This document shows, piece after piece, positions 7,324 through 16,620 of a DNA stretch of 64,000 bases; within the stretch, counting starts at the first letter, position 1; each line of letters opens with the position of its first letter. The notes under the pieces are model-generated. The model had not been told where the DNA came from, searched no databases, and was given only the letters and a program-made list of their open reading frames with translations. A program made the translations under genes and the position numbers. Source of the DNA: Sporomusaceae bacterium UBA7701 (GTDB lineage: Bacteria > Bacillota > Negativicutes > Sporomusales > UBA7701); contig DLGF01000012.1 in assembly GCA_002482545.1 (NCBI GenBank), positions 327,214 to 391,213 of the forward strand, in the 5' to 3' direction.

Positions 7324-9168
7324 TTAGAGAACGAGCCGGGCGACCAGCCCGCCGACCACGAAGGCCGCGATCCAGGAGCCGACCCAGATGGCGATCCCTT
7401 CCCGGGTCCCCCGCTCCTTCAGCATGATCATGACCGAGGCGATGCAGGGCACGAACAGGGTGATGACGACGAGCGAGATGAGGGTCTGCTCCGGGCTGAG
7501 CGCCATGTCGGTGAGCCCGGCGGCGCCGAAGTCGCGGCGGATCATGCCCATGATGAATACGTTGGCGGCTTCCTTCGGCAGAAACAGCATTCCCGTGGTG
7601 ACCGGCGCCAGCCAGATCTGGATGTCCTCCAGCAGGCCGGTAAGGTCCAGCACCGTGATGAGCAGCGCGCCGAGCATGAAGAGCGGCGCCGCCTCCCGCA
7701 AAAAGGCGTAGGATTTGGTGACCGTCTTCTTCAGGACGTTCTCGCCCCGGGGCAGTCGGATCGGCGGCAGGTCGATGAGGAGATCGGTCGACTCCCCGGG
7801 CAGCACGCGGTTCAGCACCTTGCCGACAAGGCCGAGAACCAGGACCAGCACTCCGATATAGATGGCGATATATTTCGTTCCCAGTCCGGCCAGCATGCCG
7901 GCGATCACGCCGAGCTGCGCCGAGCAGGGAATCGCCAGGCCGAGGACGGCGGTGGCAATGGTCCGCTCCCGCGAGGAGCCAAGAATCCGGGTGGTGATGG
8001 TGGCCATGGTCACGCAGCCGAAACCGAGGATCATGGGGATGATCGCCCGCCCGTTGAGGCCGATGGTGTTCATCAGGCGATCGACCAGGGCCGCCACGCG
8101 GGGCAGGTAGCCCGAGTCCTCCATGAGCGAGAGGATGAAATAGAAGCCCACCACGAGCGGCAACAGCAGGCCGACCAGATAGGTGACCGTCATGGTTGCC
8201 AGGCCGAACTCGCCGGTAAGGATGGTGCCGACCGCCGAGTCCGGGCTGACGAAGCGCCCTACGAAGTCGCGGACCGCGGGCTCGTAGAGGCCCTGCATCA
8301 GCGTTTCCTCGGTAAAGCCGACGATGTCCTGGGCGACTACCACGCCGATGATATAGTACATGGCATACAGCGCCGCCATAAAAATCGGCACGCCGGTAAC
8401 CGGGCGCAGCATCCAGCGGCCGAGGCGGGTGGAAAAATTCGCGCCCTCGCTCGACTCGGAAACCACATGCCCGAGAATATCGTTGACCCGGTTGCGGCGT
8501 TCCTGGTAGATGCCTTCCCGGCCGGAGCCGGGGGCGACGCCGTGGGTGGCCGCCACTTCCTCGTCGCCCTCCAGCACCAGCAGCGCTTCCGGCGACGAGC
8601 CAATACATCGGATCATTTCCTGAATTTCAGTCTTGAGCTTCGGCGGGACGAGGCCCGGCCGGGCTTCAGGCAGCCGCTTCCTGAGTTCTTTCATTCCCTG
8701 GCCTTTGACCGCCACCGCCGGGACGACCGGCACGCCAAGGAGGTGCTCCAGGAGGTCCAGATCGATTTTAACGCCCTGGGCCTCAGCCTCGTCCATCATG
8801 TTGAGGGCGACGATCACCGGCAGCCCGGTATCGATAATCTGCAGGGTCAGGAACAAATCGCGTTCGAGGTGCACGGCGTCCACCACGTTGACCACCAGGT
8901 CGGCGGAGAGCACTACATCCCGGGCGACCCGCTCCTCGTCATTAAAGGAGGATATGCCGTAAATCCCCGGGGTGTCGATCACGACGTCGCCGCCGCACCG
9001 GCCGTGGGATATGTCGACGGTCGTGCCGGGAAAGTTGGATACGTCCACATACATGCCGGTGAGGGCGTTGAAAAATACCGATTTGCCGACATTGGGATTG
9101 CCTACGAGGACGATCTTCTTTGCTCCGTCCGGTATCTGAATCTTGGCAAGACAGTTGTGACAATGCAT
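7324..9168 (-). CDS. feoB: Ferrous iron transporter FeoB
   Basis: 614 residues, shorter than the enteric protein (about 770). N-terminal G domain: G1 GNPNVGKS at 23-30, G2 in NFPGTTVD, G3 DTPGIYG, G4 NMMD. A helical linker and the membrane half follow with two Gate motifs (for example GFGCVTMATITTR and IPCSAQLGVIAG). An N-terminal CHNC (residues 3-6) could bind metal. The protein takes up Fe2+ across the cytoplasmic membrane, driven or gated by GTP hydrolysis. It follows feoA by 13 bases, and the Cys-rich gene follows it. Confidence 0.95.
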   Translation of the reverse strand: MHCHNCLAKIQIPDGAKKIVLVGNPNVGKSVFFNALTGMYVDVSNFPGTTVDISHGRCGGDVVIDTPGIYGISSFNDEERVARDVVLSADLVVNVVDAVHLERDLFLTLQIIDTGLPVIVALNMMDEAEAQGVKIDLDLLEHLLGVPVVPAVAVKGQGMKELRKRLPEARPGLVPPKLKTEIQEMIRCIGSSPEALLVLEGDEEVAATHGVAPGSGREGIYQERRNRVNDILGHVVSESSEGANFSTRLGRWMLRPVTGVPIFMAALYAMYYIIGVVVAQDIVGFTEETLMQGLYEPAVRDFVGRFVSPDSAVGTILTGEFGLATMTVTYLVGLLLPLVVGFYFILSLMEDSGYLPRVAALVDRLMNTIGLNGRAIIPMILGFGCVTMATITTRILGSSRERTIATAVLGLAIPCSAQLGVIAGMLAGLGTKYIAIYIGVLVLVLGLVGKVLNRVLPGESTDLLIDLPPIRLPRGENVLKKTVTKSYAFLREAAPLFMLGALLITVLDLTGLLEDIQIWLAPVTTGMLFLPKEAANVFIMGMIRRDFGAAGLTDMALSPEQTLISLVVITLFVPCIASVMIMLKERGTREGIAIWVGSWIAAFVVGGLVARLVL

Positions 9169-9181
9169 ACGAGGTCCCTCC

Positions 9182-9400
9182 CTACGCCGGCTTCACTTCA
9201 ATATTTTCGGCAAGGCGGCGACCAATGGCGATTTCCTGACGGCCCTTGGCTACGATCACCGGGCCGGCCGGAAGCTTTTCGGCACATTCGATGCGGGCTC
9301 CCACCGCGATCCCAAAGCGGATGGCCTGGGCGCGGACGGTATCATTGGCGATGGCTACGACTTCAACATTCTGACCGCGTTTGGCTTGGGCCAGTGTCAT
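9182..9400 (-). CDS. feoA: FeoA family protein
   Basis: 72 residues with the SH3-like FeoA fold (MTLAQAKRGQNVEVVAI, then RAQAIRFGIAVGARIECAEKLPAGPVIV). FeoA is a small cytoplasmic partner needed for FeoB activity. The ATG at 9400 is chosen because CAGGAGGTGATC lies just upstream; the longer frame lacks a site. First gene of the operon. Confidence 0.9.
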   Translation of the reverse strand: MTLAQAKRGQNVEVVAIANDTVRAQAIRFGIAVGARIECAEKLPAGPVIVAKGRQEIAIGRRLAENIEVKPA

Positions 9401-9425
9401 GATGATCACCTCCTGTATGATGCGT

Positions 9426-9503
9426 ATTCTCAATAAACCGGAAAATAATGGCCTTTGAAATTTATTCTCAATTACAGTGTAATAATTCCGACCTTATTTG
9501 TCA
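9426..9503 (-). promoter_or_regulatory. feo promoter with Fur-like repeats
   Basis: Minus-strand TTGACA (plus 9498-9503), a 17-base spacer and TACACT form a promoter. Downstream of it, TTGAGAATAAATTTCAA (plus 9455-9471) is an imperfect dyad, and TTGAGAAT occurs again at plus 9426-9433. TTGAGAAT resembles half of a Fur box (TGAGAATNATTCTCA). Iron repression by Fur is likely for feo genes but not shown here. Confidence 0.45.
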
Positions 9504-9591
9504 AGATTCATTCGGCGTCCCTCCCTGACCAGAAGCAGGCCAAAGGAAGACAAAAGCGGACTAAAGCCGAAAAAAACGCCGGAAAACAAAA

Positions 9592-9620
9592 ATCTCTATC
9601 TCCGCAGCGGAAATAGAGAT
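9592..9620 (-). terminator. Terminator of serS
   Basis: ATCTCTATTTCCGC pairs with GCGGAGATAGAGAT on the minus strand and is followed by TTTTTG. Confidence 0.8.
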
Positions 9621-9666
9621 TATGGTTATTAAGCGCCGGTTTCGCAACCAGGGCCCGCAGGGTTCA

Positions 9667-10938
9667 TTAAGCTTTTATCACGTCTACTCCCATGTAGGGA
9701 CGGAGCACTTCCGGGATCACGACCGAGCCGTCGGGCTGCTGGCAGTTCTCCAGGATGGCGGCCACCGTCCGGCCGATGGCGACGCCCGAGCCGTTGAGGG
9801 TATGAACATATTCGGGCTTGGCCTTGGGGTCCCGGCGGAACTTGATGTCGGCGCGGCGGGCCTGATACTCCTCGAAGTTCGAGCAGGAAGAGATCTCCCG
9901 GTACCGGTTGAAGCTCGGCAGCCAGACTTCCAGGTCATAGGTTTTCGCGGACGCCGCTCCCATATCGCCGGTGCAAAGGAGCATGACCCGGTAAGGCAGC
10001 CCCAGCAGTTGAAGCACCCGTTCGGCGTTGTTGGTCAGCTTCTCGAGCTCGTCGTAGGAGTTCTCCGGCAGGCTGAACTTGACCAGTTCGACCTTGTTGA
10101 ACTCGTGCTGGCGAATGAGGCCGCGGGTATCGCGGCCCGCCGCCCCGGCCTCGGCCCGGAAGCAGGCGCTGTAGGCGGCGTAGTAAAAGGGCAGGCTGGC
10201 TCCGTCGAGGATTTCCTGGCGGTGATAGTTGGTCACCGGCACTTCGGCGGTGGGAATGAGATAATAGTCCAGCCCCTCCAGTTTGAACATATCCTGGGCG
10301 AACTTCGGCAGCTGGCCGGTGCCGACCATGCTGTCGCGGTTGACGATGAACGGCGGGAAAAATTCGGTAAAACCGTGCTCGCGGGTATGCAGATCGAGCA
10401 TGAAGTTGATCAGCGACCGCTCAAGGCGCGAGCCCAGGCCGCGATAGAAGGTGAACCGCGCCCCGGTGACTTTGCCGCCCCGTTCGAAGTCCAGGATGCC
10501 AAGCCGCTCGCCGATATCCCAGTGGGGCAGCGGCTCAAATTCAAAGGCCGCAGGAGTCCCCCAGCGGCGGACTTCGACGTTGGCCTCCTCGTCCCGGCCT
10601 ACCGGCACGGTATGGTGGGGAATATTGGGAATGCCCAGAACAAAGGCCTGAAGGTCATTTTCGATTTCCTTGAGCTTGGCGTCGAGTTCGGCAATGCGGT
10701 CCCCGACCTCGCGCATTTCGAGGATCATGGCGTCGGCTTGCTGGCCGGCCTTTTTCAGGCGGCTAATCTCCTGGGACACGGTATTGCGTTTATTTTTAAG
10801 GGATTCGACTTCCGTCAGGAGCTCGCGCCGCTGCCTTTCCAGAGCGAGGAAGTCCTCCAGCCCCAGCTCCAGACCGCGGTTTTTCAGCGCCTGAACGACC
10901 TTCTCGGGATTGTCGCGAACAAATTTAATATCAAGCAT
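9667..10938 (-). CDS. serS: Seryl-tRNA synthetase
   Basis: 423 residues, standard length. N-terminal long coiled coil (about 28-105) that holds tRNA-Ser, then a class II catalytic core: motif 2 around YSACFRAEAGAAGRDTRGLIRQHEF and motif 3 in LNGSGVAIGRTVAAILE near residue 381. It charges tRNA-Ser and, in bacteria with selC, also tRNA-Sec with serine, which gives a functional link to the tRNA-Sec gene at 3.7 kb. The start is supported by AAGGAGGTTTCCC. No T-box is visible upstream; a modest hairpin sits near 11000-11027. Confidence 0.97.
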   Translation of the reverse strand: MLDIKFVRDNPEKVVQALKNRGLELGLEDFLALERQRRELLTEVESLKNKRNTVSQEISRLKKAGQQADAMILEMREVGDRIAELDAKLKEIENDLQAFVLGIPNIPHHTVPVGRDEEANVEVRRWGTPAAFEFEPLPHWDIGERLGILDFERGGKVTGARFTFYRGLGSRLERSLINFMLDLHTREHGFTEFFPPFIVNRDSMVGTGQLPKFAQDMFKLEGLDYYLIPTAEVPVTNYHRQEILDGASLPFYYAAYSACFRAEAGAAGRDTRGLIRQHEFNKVELVKFSLPENSYDELEKLTNNAERVLQLLGLPYRVMLLCTGDMGAASAKTYDLEVWLPSFNRYREISSCSNFEEYQARRADIKFRRDPKAKPEYVHTLNGSGVAIGRTVAAILENCQQPDGSVVIPEVLRPYMGVDVIKA

Positions 10939-11170
10939 ATCGGGAAACCTCCTTAGATTTGCGGAAAGCTCTGCTCCGCCCTATACATGGTTATATACGG
11001 TCTATCAGGAGCGCGGATTCCTGACAGACGAAAACCCCCGCCGCGAAGGTCGGGAGCTATTTCCTTCCGTCAGCGCCTTTCCGCCGGATGCGGCCGGCGA
11101 GTTCGGCCCGGGCCCCGGAATTACATCCCGCTTTGATTTTGTCGGTTAGTCTATGCGGTTTACCCGCCGG

Positions 11171-12199
11171 CTATTCAGCCGGCCGGCCGGCTCCATGGCC
11201 GTGGGCACCCTGATATTTCCGGGAAAGGTTCTTGTGAATGCTGACAAATGACAGGAAGCTGCAGCAGACCACCGGGTCAAACTGGGTTCCGGAGCAGCGC
11301 CGTATTTCCTCCAGCGTATTTTCCACGCTGAGGGGAGAACGGTAGCAGCGGTTGCTGGTCATGGCGTCGTAGGAATCGCAAAGCGCCAGCATCCGGCTGA
11401 GGAAAGGAATGTCTTCTCCCGCCAGGCCGGAAGGATACCCGCTGCCGTCATACCGCTCATGGTGGTGCTTTACCACTTCGGAGATGGTGGCAAACCCGTC
11501 GATCTCCTGCAGTATTTCAGCCCCGATCAAGGGATGGCGCCGCATAATGTCAAATTCTTCTTTGGTCAGCCGCCCGGGCTTATTCAGGATATGCTCGGGA
11601 ATTCCGATTTTGCCGATGTCATGAATAACGCCCACCAGATAGGCAAGGGCCGTCTGCTCGGCGGAACAGTGAAGGTGCTCCGCCAGGCCGACCATCAGGG
11701 CCGATACATTTTCCACATGGCGCTTGGTGTTTGTATCCCGAGCGCCAATCGCCTTGGCGAAAGCCTTGATAATATGGAGATTGATGGAACTTAACTCTTT
11801 TTCCATGGATTTGAATTTTTCGATGGGCACGTAGTTGGCGGTAACAAACCCCGGCCGACCGTCATCATCCAGGTGCAGATACGTATTGGCAAGACACCAC
11901 ACGGAGGAACGCCCGGCCCGCCCCGGCAGCGCCACCTCGCTTTCGCGAAATTCCGTGCCTGTCTCCAGGGTCTCGACGGCAGGGCACAGGTAGTTTCCGG
12001 CGATATCTTTTTTTCTGCCGTTGTGCAGGACGTCCGGCAGCGACTTGTATAAGATATCTTCCGGCTTTTTGGCCCATAATTCCAGCACGGACTGGTTGGC
12101 GTAGACGACACGGCAGTTCCTGTCGATCACCATCCAACCACGTGGTGTGCGGGACGAGACGATGTCCAGAATAATTCGCTCGATATCCGGAAGGTGCAT
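11171..12199 (-). CDS. PAS domain / HD-GYP cyclic-di-GMP phosphodiesterase
   Basis: 342 residues. A PAS sensor (about 15-125, GWMVIDRNCRVVYANQSVLELW) is followed by an HD-GYP domain (about 140-320) with HDIGKIGIPEHIL and a canonical HHERYDGSGYPSG. HD-GYP enzymes hydrolyse cyclic di-GMP using a bi- or tri-nuclear metal site. No membrane span, so it is cytosolic. The ATG at 12199 is chosen for its GGGGGAAG site. It is divergent from the uracil-DNA glycosylase gene. The final residues (GAHGHGAGRPAE) look like unstructured tail. Confidence 0.9.
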   Translation of the reverse strand: MHLPDIERIILDIVSSRTPRGWMVIDRNCRVVYANQSVLELWAKKPEDILYKSLPDVLHNGRKKDIAGNYLCPAVETLETGTEFRESEVALPGRAGRSSVWCLANTYLHLDDDGRPGFVTANYVPIEKFKSMEKELSSINLHIIKAFAKAIGARDTNTKRHVENVSALMVGLAEHLHCSAEQTALAYLVGVIHDIGKIGIPEHILNKPGRLTKEEFDIMRRHPLIGAEILQEIDGFATISEVVKHHHERYDGSGYPSGLAGEDIPFLSRMLALCDSYDAMTSNRCYRSPLSVENTLEEIRRCSGTQFDPVVCCSFLSFVSIHKNLSRKYQGAHGHGAGRPAE

Positions 12200-12374
12200 T
12201 TGCCGCTTCCCCCAAAAATAACTCCGCCCGCAAGCCCACACGCGCGTATATACTTATTGTACCCTTCCGGCCGGACAGGCGTCAATAATCGGCGGCAAAT
12301 ATGGCTGGTTATTCCAGCCGCATCCAGCGCAGGATTTCCGCCGTCAAACACGAATAACGTTTTGAGGTGATCTT

Positions 12375-13049
12375 ATGTCTTTTCCAAGCCACTCCGACCT
12401 GGAAAACGCCCTGTTCCATTGCGAGCTTTGTCCGCTCCGCAAAGATGCCATCGGCCCCACTTCCTACAACGGCGCCCCGGACAGTCCCCTGGCCATCGTC
12501 GGCGAAGGACCCGGAGGCGTGGAGGATGATTACGGCGTCCCGCTGGTGGGCCCGTCCGGGCAATTATTGGACAAGGCCCTGGGCAGCGTGGACATTACCA
12601 GAGATAAGGTATATACGACCAATGTCATAAAGTGCCGGCCTAAAAACAACCGCACGCCGACCGTGGAGGAAGGCGTCTTTTGCGCCGAACGCTGGCTGGA
12701 TGAAGAAATGGCGCTTGTCAAGCCCAAGGTGATCATTGCCCTGGGCAGCGTGGCCTTGAAATACTTGCTCGCGCCCGACGCCCGGATTACCAAGGATCGC
12801 GGCCGGTGGTTCGAGACCAAGTACGGCATACCGGCTATCGCCACCTATCATCCGGCTTATCTGCTGCGGCTGACCGGCAAGGATCTGGTCAAGGCCAAGT
12901 GGGAGGTATTCTATGATCTCAAGGCGGCGGTGGAAAAATGCCGGGAAGCCGCCCCGGACTACGAGCTGAAGTCTCCTGAGCCGCCCGATCTTCTGACCCT
13001 TTTCTCCTCCCGCCGGGAGGAGCGGAAGCAGAAGCGGCGGATGCCTTAG
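12375..13049 (+). CDS. Uracil-DNA glycosylase, family 4/5 (iron-sulfur type)
   Basis: 224 residues. Motif GEGPGGVEDDYGVPLVGPSGQLLD is the family 4 uracil-binding and catalytic loop, and TYHPAYLLR is the second motif. Four cysteines (Cys16, Cys19, one in NVIKCRP, one in GVFCAERW) are placed to hold a 4Fe-4S cluster. It removes uracil from DNA after cytosine deamination. The tail (residues about 195-224) is basic and low-complexity. The start follows GAGGTGATC. Confidence 0.93.
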   Translation: MSFPSHSDLENALFHCELCPLRKDAIGPTSYNGAPDSPLAIVGEGPGGVEDDYGVPLVGPSGQLLDKALGSVDITRDKVYTTNVIKCRPKNNRTPTVEEGVFCAERWLDEEMALVKPKVIIALGSVALKYLLAPDARITKDRGRWFETKYGIPAIATYHPAYLLRLTGKDLVKAKWEVFYDLKAAVEKCREAAPDYELKSPEPPDLLTLFSSRREERKQKRRMP

Positions 13050-13084
13050 CGGGCTTTTTGCCGGAAGCATATCCCAAACCTAAG

Positions 13085-13110
13085 GAGCGCCCCCCGCGGG
13101 GCGCTCTTTT
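13085..13110 (+). terminator. Terminator after the uracil-DNA glycosylase gene
   Basis: GAGCGCCCC pairs with GGGGCGCTC around a four-base loop, followed by TTTT. Confidence 0.8.
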
Positions 13111-13190
13111 GTTCCAAAAAAATCCACGTCAGAAACCGCTCTTCCCGTCATACATTGTAGCAATAGCTTCAGGGGATGGGAGGGTGGGAA

Positions 13191-14246
13191 ATGAAACCGG
13201 AATCCCAGGTTGGGCCCCTCCGGATCGCCGCCACCTTCGCCGGGACGATCATCGGGGCCGGCTTCGCGTCCGGCCAGGAAATCGTCCAGTTCTTCGTCAG
13301 TTTCGGCTTTCCCGGCTTGGGCGGGGTATTATTGGCCAGCCTGCTGTTCGGCTGGCTCGGCGGCCGCTTGCTGGAGCTTGGCCGCAAGCTAAAAGCAACC
13401 ACCCACTCGCAGGCGATCTATTATTTGTGCGGCCGCCGCTTTGGGCTGCTGCTGGACTGGGCAACGAGCTTCTTTCTGTTCGGCACGTTGTCCATCATGC
13501 TGGCCGGAGCGGCCACGGTAGGCCGCGATTACTTTGACCTTCCGTACCTTGCCAGCATGACAGCCGCCAGCCTCGCCGTCGCCGCCACCGTCCTTTGCGG
13601 CGTAAGGGGCATTTCCGCCGCCAACATGATTATCACGCCCCTGCTGACCTTGTCGATTGTGGGGATTTCTTTTTATTCCTTTGTTTATCATCCGCCCGAC
13701 CCTTCCCTGCTAGTCGTCCCGTCGGTTCCGGAACAGCAGGCCGCCCCGCACTGGCTGCTGGCCAGCATGCTGTATGTCAGCTACAATCTGATGATTAGTT
13801 CTACCGTTCTTGTCCCCCTCGGCGGAACGCTGCGAACCCGCCGGGCGGGTTTCTGGGGCGGAGCTGTCGGCGGCCTTGTGCTGGGGGCCTTGGCGGCCTT
13901 GCTGGCCTCGGTGGTGATGCTGCACCACCCGGAGATCCTCAGCTACGAAGTACCCATCCTGGAGGTTGCCAGCCGCCAGCATGACGTCAATAGTTCGGTC
14001 TACGCCGTTACCCTGCTGGCGGCGATGTACACCACCGCCATCGCCACCCTGTTCGGCTGCGCCACCAAATTGAAAACGACGACGGGTCTTCCTCCCGCCG
14101 TCGCTGTTCCGCTCCTTGTTCTAGCGGCGCTCGGCTGCGGCCAGTTGGGCTTTGCCAACCTCATCCGCCTGCTGTTTCCGCTGTTCGGCGCCACCGCCTT
14201 CTGGTTTACGGTCCGCCTTGCCTGCCTTGCGATTCGAGGAAGGTGA
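13191..14246 (+). CDS. YkvI-family multi-span membrane protein
   Basis: 351 residues with about ten hydrophobic spans. The start of the first span, AATFAGTIIGAGFASGQEIVQFF, is the hallmark of the YkvI family, thought to have the LeuT fold of amino-acid/cation symporters with an unwound helix at IIGAGFASG. The substrate is unknown. The ATG at 13191 follows GGGAGGGTGGG. Its last 41 bases overlap, tail to tail, the last 41 bases of the oxidoreductase gene on the other strand. Confidence 0.85.
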   Translation: MKPESQVGPLRIAATFAGTIIGAGFASGQEIVQFFVSFGFPGLGGVLLASLLFGWLGGRLLELGRKLKATTHSQAIYYLCGRRFGLLLDWATSFFLFGTLSIMLAGAATVGRDYFDLPYLASMTAASLAVAATVLCGVRGISAANMIITPLLTLSIVGISFYSFVYHPPDPSLLVVPSVPEQQAAPHWLLASMLYVSYNLMISSTVLVPLGGTLRTRRAGFWGGAVGGLVLGALAALLASVVMLHHPEILSYEVPILEVASRQHDVNSSVYAVTLLAAMYTTAIATLFGCATKLKTTTGLPPAVAVPLLVLAALGCGQLGFANLIRLLFPLFGATAFWFTVRLACLAIRGR

Positions 14247-15087
14247 TGGCGCTTAGAACCGCCACCAAGCCTTCGCCGGTCGCCTTGGCGATCTGCCAGG
14301 GCTTGCCGGTGCAATCCCCGGCGGCGAACACGCCGGAAACGCTTGTCGACATGTCCCGGCTGACTTTGATGACTTCTCCCTCCAGTTCAATTCCGGGCAG
14401 GAGGTTTTCCACCGGGTCGGACTGCCGCAAAATGAACACCCCGTCCACCGAAAGCTCCCTCTGGTCGGTGACGAGCCGGTCGACCTGCTCTTTTCCGGTA
14501 ATGGCGCGCGGCTTGCCCTGAAGCACGGTGACATTATCCCGGAATAAAAAGGGTTCCTCGGATTTGTACTGCGGCAGGTAATAGACGTCCCGGCAGATTT
14601 CACCCAGATATTTGGCCTCATGGGCGCCTTCCCGGGTATAGGAAATAACCGCCACGGTTTTGTCCCGGTACAGAAGCCCGTCGCAGGTCGCGCAGTAGCT
14701 TACCCCGCGGCCGAGAAAGTCCCTCTCGCCGTCAAACAGCGCCGTATTGACGACACCGGTGGCCAGGATGACCGACCGCGCCTCATAAGTCTCAGCCGGC
14801 GTCAAGAGGGTAAAGACATCCCCCGGGAAGATATTGAGCACCTTTTCCCGGACAACGACCGGGTTATGGGCCAGGCAATGCTCGGCCAGCAGCCGCATGA
14901 GGTCTTTGCCGGTCACCTGCGGCAGACCGGGATAGTTTTCCACCAGGTGCGCCTTCTGAAGCTTGGGACTAAAATCCAGATGCTCGAACAGCAAAACATC
15001 CTTGTTCCGAATCCGCCCGGTGAGGGCTGCCGACAACCCGGCCGGGCCGCCGCCGACAATGGCGATATCGTATACCTTTTCAGCCAT
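14206..15087 (-). CDS. Thioredoxin-reductase-like FAD-dependent oxidoreductase
   Basis: 293 residues. FAD-binding GGGPAGLSAALTGR at the N terminus, redox pair CATC (in VSYCATCDGLLYRDK), a modified NAD(P) region (VAVISYTREGAHEAKYLGE, lacking the usual GxGxxA), and the second FAD motif GVFAAGDCTGKPWQIAKATGEG. The degenerate nucleotide-binding motif means the electron donor may not be NADPH; ferredoxin- or flavin-dependent relatives of thioredoxin reductase exist in anaerobes. The start follows AAGGAGGATT. No thioredoxin gene adjoins. Confidence 0.85.
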   Translation of the reverse strand: MAEKVYDIAIVGGGPAGLSAALTGRIRNKDVLLFEHLDFSPKLQKAHLVENYPGLPQVTGKDLMRLLAEHCLAHNPVVVREKVLNIFPGDVFTLLTPAETYEARSVILATGVVNTALFDGERDFLGRGVSYCATCDGLLYRDKTVAVISYTREGAHEAKYLGEICRDVYYLPQYKSEEPFLFRDNVTVLQGKPRAITGKEQVDRLVTDQRELSVDGVFILRQSDPVENLLPGIELEGEVIKVSRDMSTSVSGVFAAGDCTGKPWQIAKATGEGLVAVLSAITFLESQGRQGGP

Positions 15088-15123
15088 TCGCAATCCTCCT
15101 TATGCTGTCAGGGGGTGAATTAC

Positions 15124-15474
15124 TTGCCTAATTTCGTGCTGATGCGACTGTCCTGCTCCAGCGTGTTCAAATTTTGCTTTTGCGCCGGGGCCTGCCTCGC
15201 CGGGGCCGGCGGCATCTTAGTGGGGTTGCTGGAACAAAGCTCGGTAGGCGTTCTCGGCGGCGCCTTCTTTGGATTGGCGATTGGTTTGATTTCCGGAGTT
15301 ATCGGCGCCGGCTACACCGCCGTGTTCAATCTATTGGCGCCGCTCGCCGGCGGCATCGCCATCCGCCTTGAACCGCTTCAGGCTGCTGAAGACAGCCTCC
15401 ATCCGCCGGCCGAACCTTTGGACCCTGCTTCCCCCAATCCCGGCGTCAGCCGAGATCTTCAGCCACCTTCTTGA
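15124..15474 (+). CDS. Small hypothetical membrane protein
   Basis: 116 residues from a TTG start (GGGGGTG six bases upstream). Residues about 15-80 contain two hydrophobic segments rich in Gly and Ala (CAGACLAGAGGILVGLLEQ and GAFFGLAIGLISGVIGAGY). The tail is proline-rich and charged. It diverges from the oxidoreductase gene and overlaps the 3' end of the aldo/keto reductase gene by 29 bases. No function recognised. Confidence 0.55.
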   Translation: MPNFVLMRLSCSSVFKFCFCAGACLAGAGGILVGLLEQSSVGVLGGAFFGLAIGLISGVIGAGYTAVFNLLAPLAGGIAIRLEPLQAAEDSLHPPAEPLDPASPNPGVSRDLQPPS

Positions 15475-16453
15475 GCCGCTCCCGAATGGGCAGATCGTAG
15501 GGACAGCGCTGTTCACAGACTCCGCAGCCGCTGCAATCCGACGCCTTCACCGGCAGGCCGGCGTACCGCTGAGGTATGGCGGCCTTCATGTTGTAGCGGG
15601 TGTATTGCAGATGGAAGATAAACATCGTCGGGATATCGATGCCCTTGGTGCAAGGCAGACAATAGCCGCAGCGACGGCAAAAATTGGCGCCGACCGCCTC
15701 GGCCTCGCGGCGGAGCTCGTCCCGCTCGTCCGGACTCAACGGCCGGTACTGCTTGAGGGCCGCCAGATTTTCCTCCACATGCCGGACCTCGTCCATCCCC
15801 GGAATAATCGTACTTACATCATGCTCCAGGATAAAGCGCAGCGCCAGGTCGACGGTCGACAGCTGTCCGCCGCCGAGCGGCTTCATGACAATCGTCCCGA
15901 TGTTCATTTTCCGCGCCAGCGGAAAAAGCTCATCGCGCGCTTTGGTTTCGACACAGTTGAAAGGGACTTGCACGGTGCTGAACTGATCGGTCCTAACCGC
16001 TTCAAGCAACAGCTCCAGGTTGTGCCCGGTAACTCCGATGAAGCCGATCTTGCCGGCCTTCTGAGCCTCCTGGAGAGCCTCCAGCGCCCCACCTGGCGCA
16101 AGAACCGCATCCAGGTCCTTCCCGGCTTTGATATTATGAATCTGATATAAATCGATATAATCGGTCCGCATGGCAGCCAGGCTTATATCAATATCCTTCG
16201 CCATCCCGGCCTTGTCGCGGGCCATGCTCTTAGTGGCGAGATAATATTCCCGGCGACGCGGCGCGATATGGGTGCCGATCTTGGTTTCGCTGTCCGTATA
16301 GGCCCGGGCCGTGTCGACAAAATTGATTCCGGCGTCAAGGGCGGCGTGGAGGACCGGACCAGCCTCGTCCACTGTGCAGCGCTGCATCGGCAGCCCGCCG
16401 AAACTGATAGCCGTTACCGCAAGACCGGTCCGGCCAAGCATTCTTTTTTCCAT
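15446..16453 (-). CDS. Aldo/keto reductase with C-terminal 4Fe-4S cluster motif
   Basis: 335 residues. The AKR barrel shows FVDTARAYTDSE and the catalytic lysine in YYLATKSMARD, with KPLGGG in the cofactor region. The C terminus has CRRCGYCLPC and CSGCGVCEQRCPYDLP, a ferredoxin-like cluster site found in a subfamily of anaerobic AKRs. It reduces an unknown carbonyl or drives a flavin-free redox step. The start at 16453 is supported by GGGAGGGATC. Confidence 0.9.
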   Translation of the reverse strand: MEKRMLGRTGLAVTAISFGGLPMQRCTVDEAGPVLHAALDAGINFVDTARAYTDSETKIGTHIAPRRREYYLATKSMARDKAGMAKDIDISLAAMRTDYIDLYQIHNIKAGKDLDAVLAPGGALEALQEAQKAGKIGFIGVTGHNLELLLEAVRTDQFSTVQVPFNCVETKARDELFPLARKMNIGTIVMKPLGGGQLSTVDLALRFILEHDVSTIIPGMDEVRHVEENLAALKQYRPLSPDERDELRREAEAVGANFCRRCGYCLPCTKGIDIPTMFIFHLQYTRYNMKAAIPQRYAGLPVKASDCSGCGVCEQRCPYDLPIRERLKKVAEDLG

Positions 16454-16620
16454 CGAGATCCCTCCCTGTTGTATGGTTCGCGCAGCGGACAACCCAATCC
16501 TTCCCTCGGTCCATAGGTTTTGTTTATCGGCAGGATTGCAGGAGGAAAACGAGAATATCTGGGGTATATTACTTCCATTAGCTTATACCGGATCGCCACA
16601 TCTATGTGAGGAGGGTATTC

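Noticed and set aside
7150..9402. Long plus-strand ORF of 750 codons opposite feoB
   Set aside because: It mirrors feoB codon by codon (high GC at third positions leaves the antisense open), has no ribosome binding site and is rich in Asp, His and Arg repeats without any domain.
10939..11170. T-box or other riboswitch upstream of serS
   Set aside because: No T-box sequence (GGTGGNACCGCG) or Stem I pattern; only a short hairpin and GC-rich sequence.
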